64,000 bases of DNA from Bacteroidota bacterium (GCA_023428755.1 JAEYWX010000029.1:248001-312000); one strand, 5' to 3'. Numbered from the stretch's first letter, positions 17,244 to 25,492 are shown. Program-made: numbers and translations. Notes: generated from the letters alone by a model not told the origin.

Positions 17244-18445
17244 TCAGCAAAACTATTCGGCAGATTTTTCAGACGTTCATTTTGCCGTTGCAATTCATTA
17301 ACAGCATAATGTTTTAACGTCATAGCTGTAGAGGTATGTGATGCGAGAGCCGCTGCATCTGTAATCCCAATCAGGGCAGCGGTTTCATCGAGGTTAAGAT
17401 GTTTTAGAGAATAGAAATCATAATCAACGCCGAGTTTCTTCTTTACAAGTCGATTCCATCTTTTGGTAATTTGAAATGATCGTATGGGCTTATCTCCCGG
17501 TAAAAGATTCTTTGAGAAAATATAGTCTTCTTTCTCTGCGCCTTTTAGGGCTTCAATCCAGTAAGGTAATGCTACATTCTTAATGGGTTTCTCTACCTCT
17601 TTATATTGACGTCCTTTCTTAATTAAAATACGGAAGGCTTGTCTATCGAGGTATACATTCTTCTTCTTCACCAGCATCATTTCTGTTAAACGTGCACCTG
17701 AATGGAAAAAGATATGAGTAAACAACCAGAAGCGGTAATTCGTTTCTCTCAAATGACCATCTACGAGCTTGCGAACTTCTTTCGTTGGCAGATCACGCAA
17801 ACGTTGAATCGTTTTACGTTTAGAAATCTCCTTTACAGGATTCGCATCAACTACTTCAAGTTCTACCAATTCCTTATATATCATCATCAGGTAACTACGG
17901 ATTTTGTTGTGCCTGTATGGACTATCACCCATGTTTACATTAATTAATAGCAAAAGCTGTTTCAGATGCTTACGGGTAATTGTTACTATGGGCTGATCGG
18001 TATACCTTAACTGATAAGCCGCTTCTCTTACTGATTCAAGAATACTGCGTATATCTCTTGCTGTAGATAAAGCAACTACCAGTCTCTTTGATGCCAAGTC
18101 TAATGCTTCCATAAAAGGAGTTGATGGGGTTATTTCAGATACTTCAACAGGTAGGCTAATAAACTTTGCAGTAATGGGGTTGTAGCCTTTGTTTTTGAGT
18201 TTATCCCATTCGGCTTGAATTATCTCCCGGGTCTTGCTTATCCTTTCTGTAAAGTCAGTAAACTGGTTCATTCCTTTTAGTACAACGAGTTTACCTTTCT
18301 TGTACTTGGTTTCATGTTTGAACCGGGGATCATAAAACCGGTAATAAATCATCCACTCTTTTTTAATAGCAGCCTTGTTTGTTTGCCAGTTCTTGGGGGT
18401 TACTTTCAGGTCTGTACAATAACAGCCAAAAGGGAGTTCAATCAT
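17240..18445 (-). CDS. Tyrosine recombinase (integrase)
   Basis: A 401-residue site-specific recombinase. The N-terminal 100 residues (CTDLKVTPKNWQTNKAA, then RFYDPRFKHETKY) form the arm-binding region, the SAM-like core-binding part follows, and the catalytic domain is after residue 215. HSGARLTEMM carries the first Arg, FYSLKHLNLDE replaces the usual HxxR with YxxK as in many Bacteroidota integrases, and SHTSTAMTLKHYAV holds the third-box His and the Tyr nucleophile near residue 381. It lies 110 bp from the tRNA 3' end, which is its likely target. It should catalyse integration and excision of the island. Confidence 0.92.
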   Translation of the reverse strand: MIELPFGCYCTDLKVTPKNWQTNKAAIKKEWMIYYRFYDPRFKHETKYKKGKLVVLKGMNQFTDFTERISKTREIIQAEWDKLKNKGYNPITAKFISLPVEVSEITPSTPFMEALDLASKRLVVALSTARDIRSILESVREAAYQLRYTDQPIVTITRKHLKQLLLLINVNMGDSPYRHNKIRSYLMMIYKELVELEVVDANPVKEISKRKTIQRLRDLPTKEVRKLVDGHLRETNYRFWLFTHIFFHSGARLTEMMLVKKKNVYLDRQAFRILIKKGRQYKEVEKPIKNVALPYWIEALKGAEKEDYIFSKNLLPGDKPIRSFQITKRWNRLVKKKLGVDYDFYSLKHLNLDETAALIGITDAAALASHTSTAMTLKHYAVNELQRQNERLKNLPNSFAD

Positions 18446-18516
18446 GTGTAAAAAATGAAAGTGTTAACGAAAGTGTTAACTGCAACATTTTTACAATCAA
18501 GGTCTTAAAAAGAGAA

Positions 18517-18552
18517 AAGCCTAAATCCTCTGAAAATGAAGGACTTAGGCTT
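18517..18552 (-). terminator. Intrinsic terminator of the tRNA gene
   Basis: AAGCCTAAATCCT (18517-18529) and AGGACTTAGGCTT (18540-18552) pair with one mismatch. On the minus strand the hairpin is followed by TTCTCTTTTT and starts 2 bp after the tRNA 3' end. If the tRNA 3' end is the crossover site, this terminator belongs to the island. Confidence 0.75.
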
Positions 18553-18554
18553 TG

Positions 18555-18628
18555 TACCGGAGAGCAGACTTGAACTGCCGACCTTCGGGTTATGAATCCG
18601 ATGCTCTAACCAGCTGAGCTACCCCGGC
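18555..18628 (-). tRNA. tRNA with anticodon CAT (elongator Met, or Ile2 if lysidine-modified)
   Basis: The minus-strand sequence folds as a standard 74-nt cloverleaf. The acceptor GCCGGGG pairs with CTCCGGT (two G-U pairs), the D arm is GCTCAGCTGGTTAGAGC, the anticodon loop TTCATAA carries CAT, the T arm is GGCAG-TTCAAGT-CTGCT, and the discriminator is A. The anticodon stem has one A-C mismatch next to the loop. CCA is not encoded. It lacks initiator hallmarks (GGG/CCC anticodon stem). Its 3' half faces the integrase and probably served as the island's attachment site. Confidence 0.92.
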
Positions 18629-18671
18629 GTTTGGGGCTGCAAAAATAGAGAAATGCAGGTAATTGCTGAAA

Positions 18672-19871
18672 TCAATTTTCGATTCGTCCCGGATAAACTT
18701 TCAGCGCCTCTTCCAGGCAATCCATCGCCTGTTCAAGTGCGGTTAAATTGAGTACATAAGCCAGCCTTACTTCCTGTTTACCAAGCCCGGGCGTACCGTA
18801 AAAACCAGTGGCAGGTGCCAGCATTACCGTTTGGCCGTTGTGCGAAAATGATTCGAGCAACCATTGACAAAATTTATCTGAATCATCGATGGGTAGTTTT
18901 GCCATGGCATAAAAAGCTCCGCCGGGATTGGGGCACACCACACCTGGCATTGCATTTAATCGTTTCACCAATAAATTTCTGCGGGAAAGGTATTCGGCTT
19001 TTGGTGCTTCGAAATAGCTTTCGGGCAAATCAATTGCTGCTTCGCCCATGATCTGTGCCAAACCGGGCGGACTCAACCGTGCCTGTGCAAATTTCATAGC
19101 TGCATCGTACACCGCTTTGTTTTTTGTAACCAATGCGCCCAGGCGTGCCCCGCAGGCACTATAGCGTTTACTGATGGTATCCATCAATACCACGTGTTGA
19201 TCCAACCCTTCAATATGCAACGCACTTACATATTCGCCATCGTAACAAAATTCACGATAGGCTTCATCACTGAAAAGATAGAGATCGTGCTTTAAACAAA
19301 TATCCCGGAGCTTATACATTTCTTCTTTGCTGTACAAATAACCGGTTGGGTTATTGGGGCTGCAAATAATGATCGCTTTTGTTTTAGGAGTAATTACTTT
19401 TTCAAATTCACTGATGGGGGGCAGTGCAAAACCTGTTTCAATATGCGATGTAATAGGAACCACGTTTACTCCGGCTGCACAGGCAAAGCCATTGTAGTTG
19501 GCATAAAAGGGTTCGGGTATAATTACCTCATCGCCGGGGTTCAAGCAGGTAAAAAATCCAAACAGGATGGCTTCGCTTCCACCTGTTGTGATCATGATCT
19601 GATCATAACTGACATTGATCCCCACTTTTTGATAATACTGTACCAGCTTGCGTCGATAGGTTTCATTGCCGGCACTGTGACTGTATTCAAGCACTTTAAT
19701 ATCGGCATGGCGCACTGCATCCATAATAGCCGGCGGTGTTTCGATGTCCGGCTGGCCAATGTTGAGATGAAATACTTTTGTTCCTCTTTTTTTAGCTGCT
19801 TCAGCATAAGGAACTAATTTTCTGATGGGAGAGGCGGGCATTTGATTACCCCGATTACTGATTGCTAACAT
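18672..19871 (-). CDS. Pyridoxal-phosphate aminotransferase, class I (aspartate aminotransferase-like)
   Basis: A 399-residue fold-type I aminotransferase. Visible are HLNIGQPDIETPP near residue 35, the ITTGGSEAI cofactor-phosphate loop near 98, IICSPNNPTGY near 175 (the NPTG motif with the Asn that binds the cofactor), SDEAYREF near 208 with the Asp and Tyr ligands, and DTISKRYSACGARLG near 238 with the Schiff-base Lys. RLAYVLN near the end holds the Arg that binds the substrate carboxylate. Substrate (aspartate, aromatic or other) cannot be decided from sequence. It is transcribed away from the DUF1573 genes' terminator and has its own promoter box at 19879-19886. Confidence 0.9.
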   Translation of the reverse strand: MLAISNRGNQMPASPIRKLVPYAEAAKKRGTKVFHLNIGQPDIETPPAIMDAVRHADIKVLEYSHSAGNETYRRKLVQYYQKVGINVSYDQIMITTGGSEAILFGFFTCLNPGDEVIIPEPFYANYNGFACAAGVNVVPITSHIETGFALPPISEFEKVITPKTKAIIICSPNNPTGYLYSKEEMYKLRDICLKHDLYLFSDEAYREFCYDGEYVSALHIEGLDQHVVLMDTISKRYSACGARLGALVTKNKAVYDAAMKFAQARLSPPGLAQIMGEAAIDLPESYFEAPKAEYLSRRNLLVKRLNAMPGVVCPNPGGAFYAMAKLPIDDSDKFCQWLLESFSHNGQTVMLAPATGFYGTPGLGKQEVRLAYVLNLTALEQAMDCLEEALKVYPGRIEN

Positions 19872-19878
19872 ATGTATG

Positions 19879-19886
19879 CAAAGATA
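19879..19886 (-). promoter_or_regulatory. Bacteroidota -7 box of the aminotransferase gene
   Basis: On the minus strand TATCTTTG matches TAnnTTTG, 7 bp before the start codon at 19871, implying a very short or absent 5' leader. Confidence 0.6.
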
Positions 19887-19918
19887 GGGTGCGCCGTTTC
19901 TTTTCGTTGGTAAGAAAT

Positions 19919-19951
19919 AAAAAAGTCTCCTGATATTTCAGGAGACTTTTT
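19919..19951 (-). terminator. Intrinsic terminator of the DUF1573 operon
   Basis: AAAAAGTCTCCTGA and TCAGGAGACTTTTT form a long perfect hairpin just past the stop at 19970; U-runs on both sides make it potentially bidirectional. Confidence 0.85.
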
Positions 19952-19969
19952 ACATGATTTGTTTTTTTG

Positions 19970-20350
19970 TTATTGTTCTACTACACCAACAATGTTCAGT
20001 ACTTGTTCCTCATCAACTCCTAAAAATTTCACCCGAACAGCTTTGGTAAATCTTCCCGGTGTAGCCGCATTGTATGTAGCTGTAATCGTTCCTGTTTTTC
20101 CGGGCTTGATGGGTTCTTTTGTGTAATCTGATTTGGTGCATCCACAACCCGGCGTAACTGTTTCTATTACCATATCAGCATCACTTGTATTGGTAAATGT
20201 AAACGTAGCAGTAACAGGACTGTTGAGTTTGGCTTTACCCAGATCAACCGTTTCGCTGGCAAATTTTACAACATCGGCTGGTTTTTTGGTTTGTGCGTCT
20301 GCAGCTGTAAAAACAAAAAATGCTGCTAAGGCGATCATAAACTGTTTCAT
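19970..20350 (-). CDS. DUF1573 exported protein (short)
   Basis: A 126-residue protein with a signal peptide (MKQFMIALAAFFVFTAADAQ) followed by a single Ig-like DUF1573 domain. The domain carries the family pattern FASETVDLGKAKLNSPVTATFTF, then TPGCGCTKSDYTKEPIKPGKTG and a final beta strand. The GCGC pair is the conserved cysteine motif of the family. The function is not established; members are periplasmic or surface beta-sandwich proteins in Bacteroidota. It follows a second DUF1573 gene by 20 bp, so both are in one operon that ends in the terminator at 19919-19951. Confidence 0.88.
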   Translation of the reverse strand: MKQFMIALAAFFVFTAADAQTKKPADVVKFASETVDLGKAKLNSPVTATFTFTNTSDADMVIETVTPGCGCTKSDYTKEPIKPGKTGTITATYNAATPGRFTKAVRVKFLGVDEEQVLNIVGVVEQ

Positions 20351-20370
20351 TTGTATTTGTGTGTTTTTTG

Positions 20371-20835
20371 TTATTGAAAGATATTTAATGCCTGGTTGGT
20401 GGGTGCTGACTGATCAGGCGTTTTCCATACAATGCCTTTTATGTTCAGCACTTTTACTTGTCCGCCATTATAATACACCGTGATAGTCTTATCAAAAAAA
20501 CCTTCTGCTGCTGAATTGTATCCTACTTTAATAGTTGTTTTTCCTCCTTTTGGTATTGGAGTTTTTGTCCACTCCGGTGTTGTGCAACCGCAAGAAGCCT
20601 GCACATTATCGATTTTTAAAGAGTCGTTACCAATGTTTTCAACAGTAAATACGTGAGTAACTGGTTTGCCTTGCGGAATTTTCCCAAAATCAAATACTGT
20701 TTCTGAGAACTTGATATCCTCGGTTTTAGGGGCTGCAGGAGTCTGAGGAGCATGGTTGTGACCATCATGATTTTGTGCAGTACTCCCTATCGTAATGAAG
20801 AGGCCGAGTACAAATGATGCTATTTGTTTTTTCAT
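20371..20835 (-). CDS. DUF1573 exported protein (longer paralogue)
   Basis: A 154-residue protein with a signal peptide (MKKQIASFVLGLFITIGSTAQ), a short His- and Pro-rich linker (NHDGHNHAPQTPAAPK) and one DUF1573 domain. Domain landmarks are FDFGKIPQGKPVTHVFTVEN and ASCGCTTPEWTKTPIPKGG. It is paralogous to its downstream neighbour. The His-rich linker could bind metal, by inference only. A weak -7 box, TATTTTTA on the minus strand (20855-20862), lies 20 bp before the start and would drive both genes. Confidence 0.88.
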   Translation of the reverse strand: MKKQIASFVLGLFITIGSTAQNHDGHNHAPQTPAAPKTEDIKFSETVFDFGKIPQGKPVTHVFTVENIGNDSLKIDNVQASCGCTTPEWTKTPIPKGGKTTIKVGYNSAAEGFFDKTITVYYNGGQVKVLNIKGIVWKTPDQSAPTNQALNIFQ

Positions 20836-21042
20836 AAAAGGTTGAATTTGCTGGTAAAAATAAGCAATACTACAGACAGTTCATACCGTAAAAGGGTTGC
20901 CTTTCACAAAATTTTATCAGCAACGGGTCTTTTCCGCATCTTTGTTGATGTTACCTGTTCCAAAACACCTCTGATTTTTGCACAACAGAGGGCCTGTTTT
21001 CACCAAAGTAACTTACAAGTGTTAACGTGCCCGCAAAACATT

Positions 21043-21050
21043 TATTTTTG
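21043..21050 (+). promoter_or_regulatory. -7 box of the E1 dehydrogenase gene
   Basis: TATTTTTG matches TAnnTTTG and ends 4 bp before the ATG at 21055, so the transcript is probably leaderless. This also supports 21055 as the start rather than an upstream in-frame codon. Confidence 0.6.
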
Positions 21051-21054
21051 CGCC

Positions 21055-23436
21055 ATGGATTCAAGTACTACCGATAGCCTCCAGCTGCAACAACTTTCGT
21101 TTGAACATTTCAAGCAGGAAGTGTTGCAGGATTACCGGATTGCCTGCCTAAGCCGTGAGGCGAGTTTGCTTGGCCGTAAGGAAGTATTGACCGGAAAAGC
21201 CAAGTTTGGCATTTTTGGTGATGGCAAAGAAGTTCCCCAGCTGGCGATGGCGAAATTTTTTCAGCCAGGTGATTTTTACAGTGGGTATTACCGTGATCAG
21301 ACTTTTGCATTTGCAACAGGTGCAGCTACAGTAAAAGAGTTTTTTGCTCAATTGTATGCTGATCCTGATACGGCACATGATCCGCACAGTGCCGGCCGGC
21401 AAATGAATTCACACTTTGCAACGGCCATGGTTGATGAAAATGGAGAGGTGCTTGACCTGGTAAACCGGAAAAATCTTACCTCGGGGATGGCGCCAACGGC
21501 TTCACAAATGCCACGATCAGTAGGATTGGCTCTTGCATCGAAATTATTCCGTCATACTCCATCGCTGCATCCTTTTACGGAGCTTTCAAATAAAGGAAGT
21601 GAAGTATGTTTTGCTACCATCGGTGATGCCTCTACAAGTGAAGGCCATTTCTGGGAAACCATGAATGCTGCGGCCGTTCAGCAAATACCACTGGCTGTAT
21701 TTGTGTGGGATGATGGTTATGGTATTTCTGTTCCTAAAAAATATCAAACAACAAAAGGTTCTATTTCAGAAGCGCTGAAAGGATTTCAGAAAAAGGACGG
21801 AACCAATGGCATTGAAATTTATAAAGTAAAAGCCTGGGATTATGCAGGCATGTGCGAAGTGTTTGAAGCCGGCATTGAAAAGATCCGCTCCACCCATACA
21901 CCTGCTTTGTTTCATGTAGAAGAAGTAACACAGCCACAGGGACATTCTACTTCGGGTAGTCATGAGCGTTATAAAACAACGGAACGTCTGCAGTGGGAAC
22001 GTGAATGGGATTGCATCCGGAAAATGAAAGAGTGGATCATTGAAAACAATCTTGCAGTAGAAGATGAGCTGAACCAGGTAGAGCGTGAAATAAAAGAATT
22101 TGTACGTAGTGAACGAAATGCAGCCTGGGCTGAATACGAATTGCCGATCCAGGCACAGGTAAAAGAAGTTGTTGCAGCGGTTCGTCAATCAGCAGTTGCA
22201 TCATCGAATTACGAAGAAGTTGAAAAACTGCTGGCAGAACTTGAGGGCAACAGGGAGCCTAACCGCAGAGATGTAATGAGCACCTTGTTTAAATGTATTT
22301 CTGTTGCCGGTCTTTCACAAACAAGTGCCAACGAATTATACAAACGTTTACAGAACGAAAACGCATCGCTTTACAACTCGCATCTCCATCAGGAAGGTGC
22401 AGGCAGTGCTATGCGTGTTGCAGAAATAAAAGCGACGTTTGATGAAGATACTGTTACAATGAACGGTTATGAAATACTGAACCGTTACTTTGATCAGTTA
22501 TTTTCCAACAACCCCAAAGTAGTTGCCTTTGGTGAAGACCTTGGTTTTATTGGTGATGTGAACCAGGGCTTTGCCGGTTTGCAGGCAAAACATGGAGAGA
22601 ACCGCATTTTTGATACAGGTATTCGTGAGCTTACCATTATGGGACAAGGTGTTGGTTTGGCCATGCGTGGGTTACGTCCCATTGCTGAAATACAATACCT
22701 CGATTACTTGGTGTATGGATTACAACCATTAACGGATGATGTTGCTACACTTCAGTTCCGTACAGCTGGCCGGCAAAGTGCGCCACTCATTGTACGTTCA
22801 AGAGGTCATCGGTTAGAGGGGATCTGGCACAGTGGTTCCCCCATGGGAATGATCATTAACAGTTTGCGTGGCATGTATGTGTGTGTACCACGTAATATGG
22901 TGCAGGCAGCAGGCATGTACAATACATTATTGCAAAGCAATGAGCCGGGTTTGGTGATCGAATGTTTAAATGGTTATCGCTTAAAAGAAAAATTGCCGGC
23001 TAATCTTTCAACGTTCACGGTGCCAATGGGTGTGCCGGAAGTGATCAGGCAGGGAACCGATATTACCATCGTTTCCTACGGTTCTATTCTTCGTGTTATT
23101 GATGATGCTGCCAAACAACTGGAACGTATGGGTATCAGTTGCGAGATCATCGATGTACAAACATTGCTTCCGTTTGATGTGAAGCATGTTATTCTTGAGT
23201 CATTGAAAAAAACAAATCGTATTGTTTTTATTGATGAAGATGTTCCAGGTGGTGCAGCTGGTTATATGTTCAATAAAGTAATGGAAGAACAAGGCGGTTA
23301 CAAATATCTTGATGTTGCTCCACGTACCATTACAGGAAAAGCACATCGTCCTGGTTACGGCAGCGATGGCGATTACTTCAGCAAACCAAATGCAGAAGAA
23401 ATTGTAGCGGTGTTGCAGGAGATGATGGCGGAATAG
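21055..23436 (+). CDS. Thiamine-diphosphate 2-oxoacid dehydrogenase E1, fused alpha and beta subunits
   Basis: A 793-residue fusion. The N-terminal half is E1 alpha, with the thiamine-diphosphate motif GDASTSEGHFWETMN near residue 200 and DDGYGISVPKK after it. The C-terminal half from about residue 470 is E1 beta: VVAFGEDLGFIGDVNQGF, then DTGIRELTIMGQGVGLAMRG and, near the end, FIDEDVPGGAAGYM. It decarboxylates a 2-oxoacid and passes the acyl group to a lipoyl E2. The fused layout and the sequence are closest in memory to branched-chain or unspecified Bacteroidota E1 enzymes; the true substrate is not decidable. Neither E2 nor E3 is adjacent. Confidence 0.9.
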   Translation: MDSSTTDSLQLQQLSFEHFKQEVLQDYRIACLSREASLLGRKEVLTGKAKFGIFGDGKEVPQLAMAKFFQPGDFYSGYYRDQTFAFATGAATVKEFFAQLYADPDTAHDPHSAGRQMNSHFATAMVDENGEVLDLVNRKNLTSGMAPTASQMPRSVGLALASKLFRHTPSLHPFTELSNKGSEVCFATIGDASTSEGHFWETMNAAAVQQIPLAVFVWDDGYGISVPKKYQTTKGSISEALKGFQKKDGTNGIEIYKVKAWDYAGMCEVFEAGIEKIRSTHTPALFHVEEVTQPQGHSTSGSHERYKTTERLQWEREWDCIRKMKEWIIENNLAVEDELNQVEREIKEFVRSERNAAWAEYELPIQAQVKEVVAAVRQSAVASSNYEEVEKLLAELEGNREPNRRDVMSTLFKCISVAGLSQTSANELYKRLQNENASLYNSHLHQEGAGSAMRVAEIKATFDEDTVTMNGYEILNRYFDQLFSNNPKVVAFGEDLGFIGDVNQGFAGLQAKHGENRIFDTGIRELTIMGQGVGLAMRGLRPIAEIQYLDYLVYGLQPLTDDVATLQFRTAGRQSAPLIVRSRGHRLEGIWHSGSPMGMIINSLRGMYVCVPRNMVQAAGMYNTLLQSNEPGLVIECLNGYRLKEKLPANLSTFTVPMGVPEVIRQGTDITIVSYGSILRVIDDAAKQLERMGISCEIIDVQTLLPFDVKHVILESLKKTNRIVFIDEDVPGGAAGYMFNKVMEEQGGYKYLDVAPRTITGKAHRPGYGSDGDYFSKPNAEEIVAVLQEMMAE

Positions 23437-23512
23437 GGAATTGGCAATAGGCAATAAGCAAAAGGCAATAACCAATAAATAAAAGGAAATAGACAATTGG
23501 CAATGCTCAATT
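23437..23512. repeat. Low-complexity intergenic repeat of ggcaata units
   Basis: The space holds imperfect repeats of ggcaata/gcaataa (for example ggcaataggcaataagc). Reverse-complement units (gccaattgccta) appear at 23935-23955, on the other side of the four-helix bundle gene. Confidence 0.6.
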
Positions 23513-23544
23513 TTGTTGAGATTTGTAAATCAAATATCAATAAA

Positions 23545-23910
23545 ATGGCTGCTAAAACTGTGAAAGATACCAAAGTGTATCAGCTTGCTTTTTCGCTTGC
23601 GATGCAGATTTTTCAATTGTCAAAATCATTTCCAAAGGAAGAAACTTATTCTCTTACTGATCAAATCAGACGTTCGTCACGAAGTGTTTGCATTTGTTTA
23701 CGTGAAGCTTATCGAAAGAAAAGGTATCCTGCACATTTCGTTTCTAAAATATCTGATTCTGATATGGAAAATTCAGAAACAGAAGGATGGTTGGAATTTG
23801 CATTAGCCTGCGAGTATATCTCCCAGGAAAAGTATAACGAATTGTGCGATTTGAATAACCAAGTTGGCAAGTTGCTTAATCACATGCTGAACAATCCGGA
23901 TAGATATTAA
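23545..23910 (+). CDS. Four-helix bundle protein (23S rRNA intervening-sequence / S23 family)
   Basis: From ATG 23545 the protein is 121 residues (MAAKTVKDTKVYQLAFSLAM). The pattern KVYQLAFSLAMQIFQLSKSFP, then YSLTDQIRRSSRSVCICLREAY, and later FALACEYISQEKYNELC is the S23/avd-like four-helix bundle family, common as solitary genes in Bacteroidota. Some members occur inside 23S rRNA insertions, others beside diversity-generating retroelements; neither is present here. A longer start at 23497 runs into the repeat and is less likely. The gene is flanked on both sides by the same low-complexity repeat, so it may have moved as a unit. Confidence 0.8.
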   Translation: MAAKTVKDTKVYQLAFSLAMQIFQLSKSFPKEETYSLTDQIRRSSRSVCICLREAYRKKRYPAHFVSKISDSDMENSETEGWLEFALACEYISQEKYNELCDLNNQVGKLLNHMLNNPDRY

Positions 23911-23973
23911 TGCCCTGCATTATTGCATATTGTTAATTGCCAATTGCCTATTTTTAATTCACCATTCACAACA

Positions 23974-24576
23974 ATGTCTTTCCTCTCCATCATCGACATA
24001 CTCGGAACATTTGCATTTGCCGTTTCAGGTGCTTTCTCTGCTATGGAGAAAAAGCTTGATCCGTTTGGTGTCATTATCCTTTCATTTGTAACAGCGATCG
24101 GAGGCGGAACACTGCGTGATGTGCTGATTGGTGACACACCTGTTGGCTGGTTGCGTAACGGAACAACCACGATCGTAATTATTGCGGCGGCTGTTGCTAC
24201 CATGTTCTTTGGTAACTATCTCAAACGGTTTACGAGTACATTATTTTTATTTGATGCATTAGGACTTGGTTTGTTTACTCTCATTGGTGTGGAAAAAGGA
24301 TTGCAACTGGATTTCAGTCCGGGCATTTGTATTGCATTGGGCACAATTACGGGTTCGTTCGGTGGTGTAATACGGGATGTATTGCTCAACAATGTACCGC
24401 TGGTGTTCCGGAAAGAAATTTATGCATCGGTTTCCATACTCGGTGGGTTGCTTTACTTACTCCTGCTAAAAGTAGATATGCTCAGCAATCTCGCCAGCAT
24501 TTTATCCATCCTGTTCATTGTAATTTTCCGGATCATGGTGGTGCGGTTTAAACTGGCATTGCCACGTTTTTATTAA
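23974..24576 (+). CDS. TRIC-type cation channel family protein (UPF0126)
   Basis: A 200-residue membrane protein with about seven hydrophobic segments. It shows the internal duplication of the family: AIGGGTLRDVLIGDTPVGWL near residue 45 and GSFGGVIRDVLLNNVPLVFRKEIYA near residue 130. Bacterial homologues of trimeric intracellular cation channels share these GG-x-x-RD motifs and conduct monovalent cations. The start at 23974 gives MSFLSIIDILGTFAFAVSGAF, placing the first helix at the N-terminus; the upstream in-frame extension is encoded by repeat sequence. The protein acts in the inner membrane. Confidence 0.88.
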   Translation: MSFLSIIDILGTFAFAVSGAFSAMEKKLDPFGVIILSFVTAIGGGTLRDVLIGDTPVGWLRNGTTTIVIIAAAVATMFFGNYLKRFTSTLFLFDALGLGLFTLIGVEKGLQLDFSPGICIALGTITGSFGGVIRDVLLNNVPLVFRKEIYASVSILGGLLYLLLLKVDMLSNLASILSILFIVIFRIMVVRFKLALPRFY

Positions 24577-24656
24577 GCGATCATTTACGACGGCTCGCCA
24601 AAATCACATATTCATGTCGGCAAACCTTTCCTAATTTGCAATTCTAAAATGTTTGT

Positions 24657-25451
24657 ATGAAATTATCATTATACCAGGTTGATGCATTTACTTCAACGTT
24701 ATTCAAAGGAAATCCGGCTGCTGTTGTGCCATTAGAAAAATGGATCGATGATGAACTGATGCAAAAACTGGCGATGGAAAATAACCTGGCTGAAACAGTG
24801 TTTTTTGTGCCATCAGATAACAAAGATGTTGACTACGACATTCGCTGGTTTACACCTGAGCTTGAAATCAATTTATGTGGACACGCTACACTTGCCAGTG
24901 CATTTGTTTTGTACACACAACTGGGTTTTTCGAAACCATCTGTCACATTCAGTTCAAAAAGCGGATTGTTGACTGTTGAAAAAAATGGGTTCAATTACGA
25001 AATGGATTTTCCTTCCTGGAAACCGGAACGTATTACTGATTATCCGGATGGTATTGCTGAAATACTTGGCGTGAAAGAAATTCTCGGCGCTTACAAATAC
25101 CGTGATCTGTTGATCGAAGTGGCAACAGAAGAAGAAGTAGTAAATGCCAAGCCTGATTTTACAGCTATGAAGAAAACAGGTGAAATGATCATTCTTACAA
25201 CCAAAGGTAACAGCGTTGATTTTGTGTCCCGGTTCTTTGCCCCATCAGCAGGGATTGATGAAGATCCGGTAACAGGTTCGGCACATTCGCAATTGATTCC
25301 TTTCTGGAGTGAAAAGCTGGATAAAAAGAAAATGGTTGCAAAGCAATTAAGCAAGCGTGGTGGTGATTTGGTATGCGAGCAGAAAAACAATGAGCGGGTA
25401 ATGATGGGAGGTGAATGTGTGTTTTATATGAAAGGTGAGTTTGAGGTTTGA
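24657..25451 (+). CDS. PhzF-family isomerase/epimerase-like protein
   Basis: A 264-residue protein with the PhzF signature: VDAFTSTLFKGNPAAVVPL at the N-terminus, AMENNLAETVFF with the catalytic-type Glu near residue 45, RWFTPELEINLCGHATLASA near 68, and RFFAPSAGIDEDPVTGSAHS near 190. The family catalyses proton-transfer isomerisations (PhzF itself in phenazine synthesis), but most members have unknown substrates and no phenazine genes are nearby. It appears monocistronic. The sequence TAATTTG about 20 bp upstream is close to, but one base short of, the -7 consensus. Confidence 0.9.
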   Translation: MKLSLYQVDAFTSTLFKGNPAAVVPLEKWIDDELMQKLAMENNLAETVFFVPSDNKDVDYDIRWFTPELEINLCGHATLASAFVLYTQLGFSKPSVTFSSKSGLLTVEKNGFNYEMDFPSWKPERITDYPDGIAEILGVKEILGAYKYRDLLIEVATEEEVVNAKPDFTAMKKTGEMIILTTKGNSVDFVSRFFAPSAGIDEDPVTGSAHSQLIPFWSEKLDKKKMVAKQLSKRGGDLVCEQKNNERVMMGGECVFYMKGEFEV

Positions 25452-25492
25452 TGTACGGGATAAGATGTACGATGTAAGATGTAGGAGGTACG
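25450..25492. repeat. Short tandem-like repeat of gatgtacgatgtaa units
   Basis: Imperfect copies of gatgta(c/a)g follow each other directly after the PhzF stop codon. A second simple stretch (gtcgtctatcgtccgtcgtc) lies at 25575-25594. No gene fits in this spacer. Confidence 0.5.

Larger units (their letters stand above)
1..18554. mobile_element. Integrated genomic island, right part only (left end outside window)
   Basis: The stretch left of the tRNA at 18555-18628 is AT-richer than the sequence to its right. It carries a tyrosine recombinase directly beside the 3' end of that tRNA, a HNH homing-type nuclease, Sak4-like and DUF3871 recombination-associated genes, a SRAP protein and a probable defence operon. 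Housekeeping genes begin immediately on the other side of the tRNA. An integrase next to a tRNA 3' end is the classical layout of a tRNA-targeted island. No conjugation, capsid or packaging genes are visible, so whether it is an ICE, an integrative mobilizable element or a prophage remnant cannot be told. The second attachment site was not found and should lie left of position 1. Confidence 0.75.

Noticed and set aside
22494..22682. Antisense frame inside the E1 dehydrogenase gene
   Set aside because: It overlaps conserved E1 beta motifs on the other strand.
23437..23512. Possible CRISPR array because of repeated units
   Set aside because: The units are short, imperfect and adjacent, without unique spacers of constant length, and no cas genes lie nearby.
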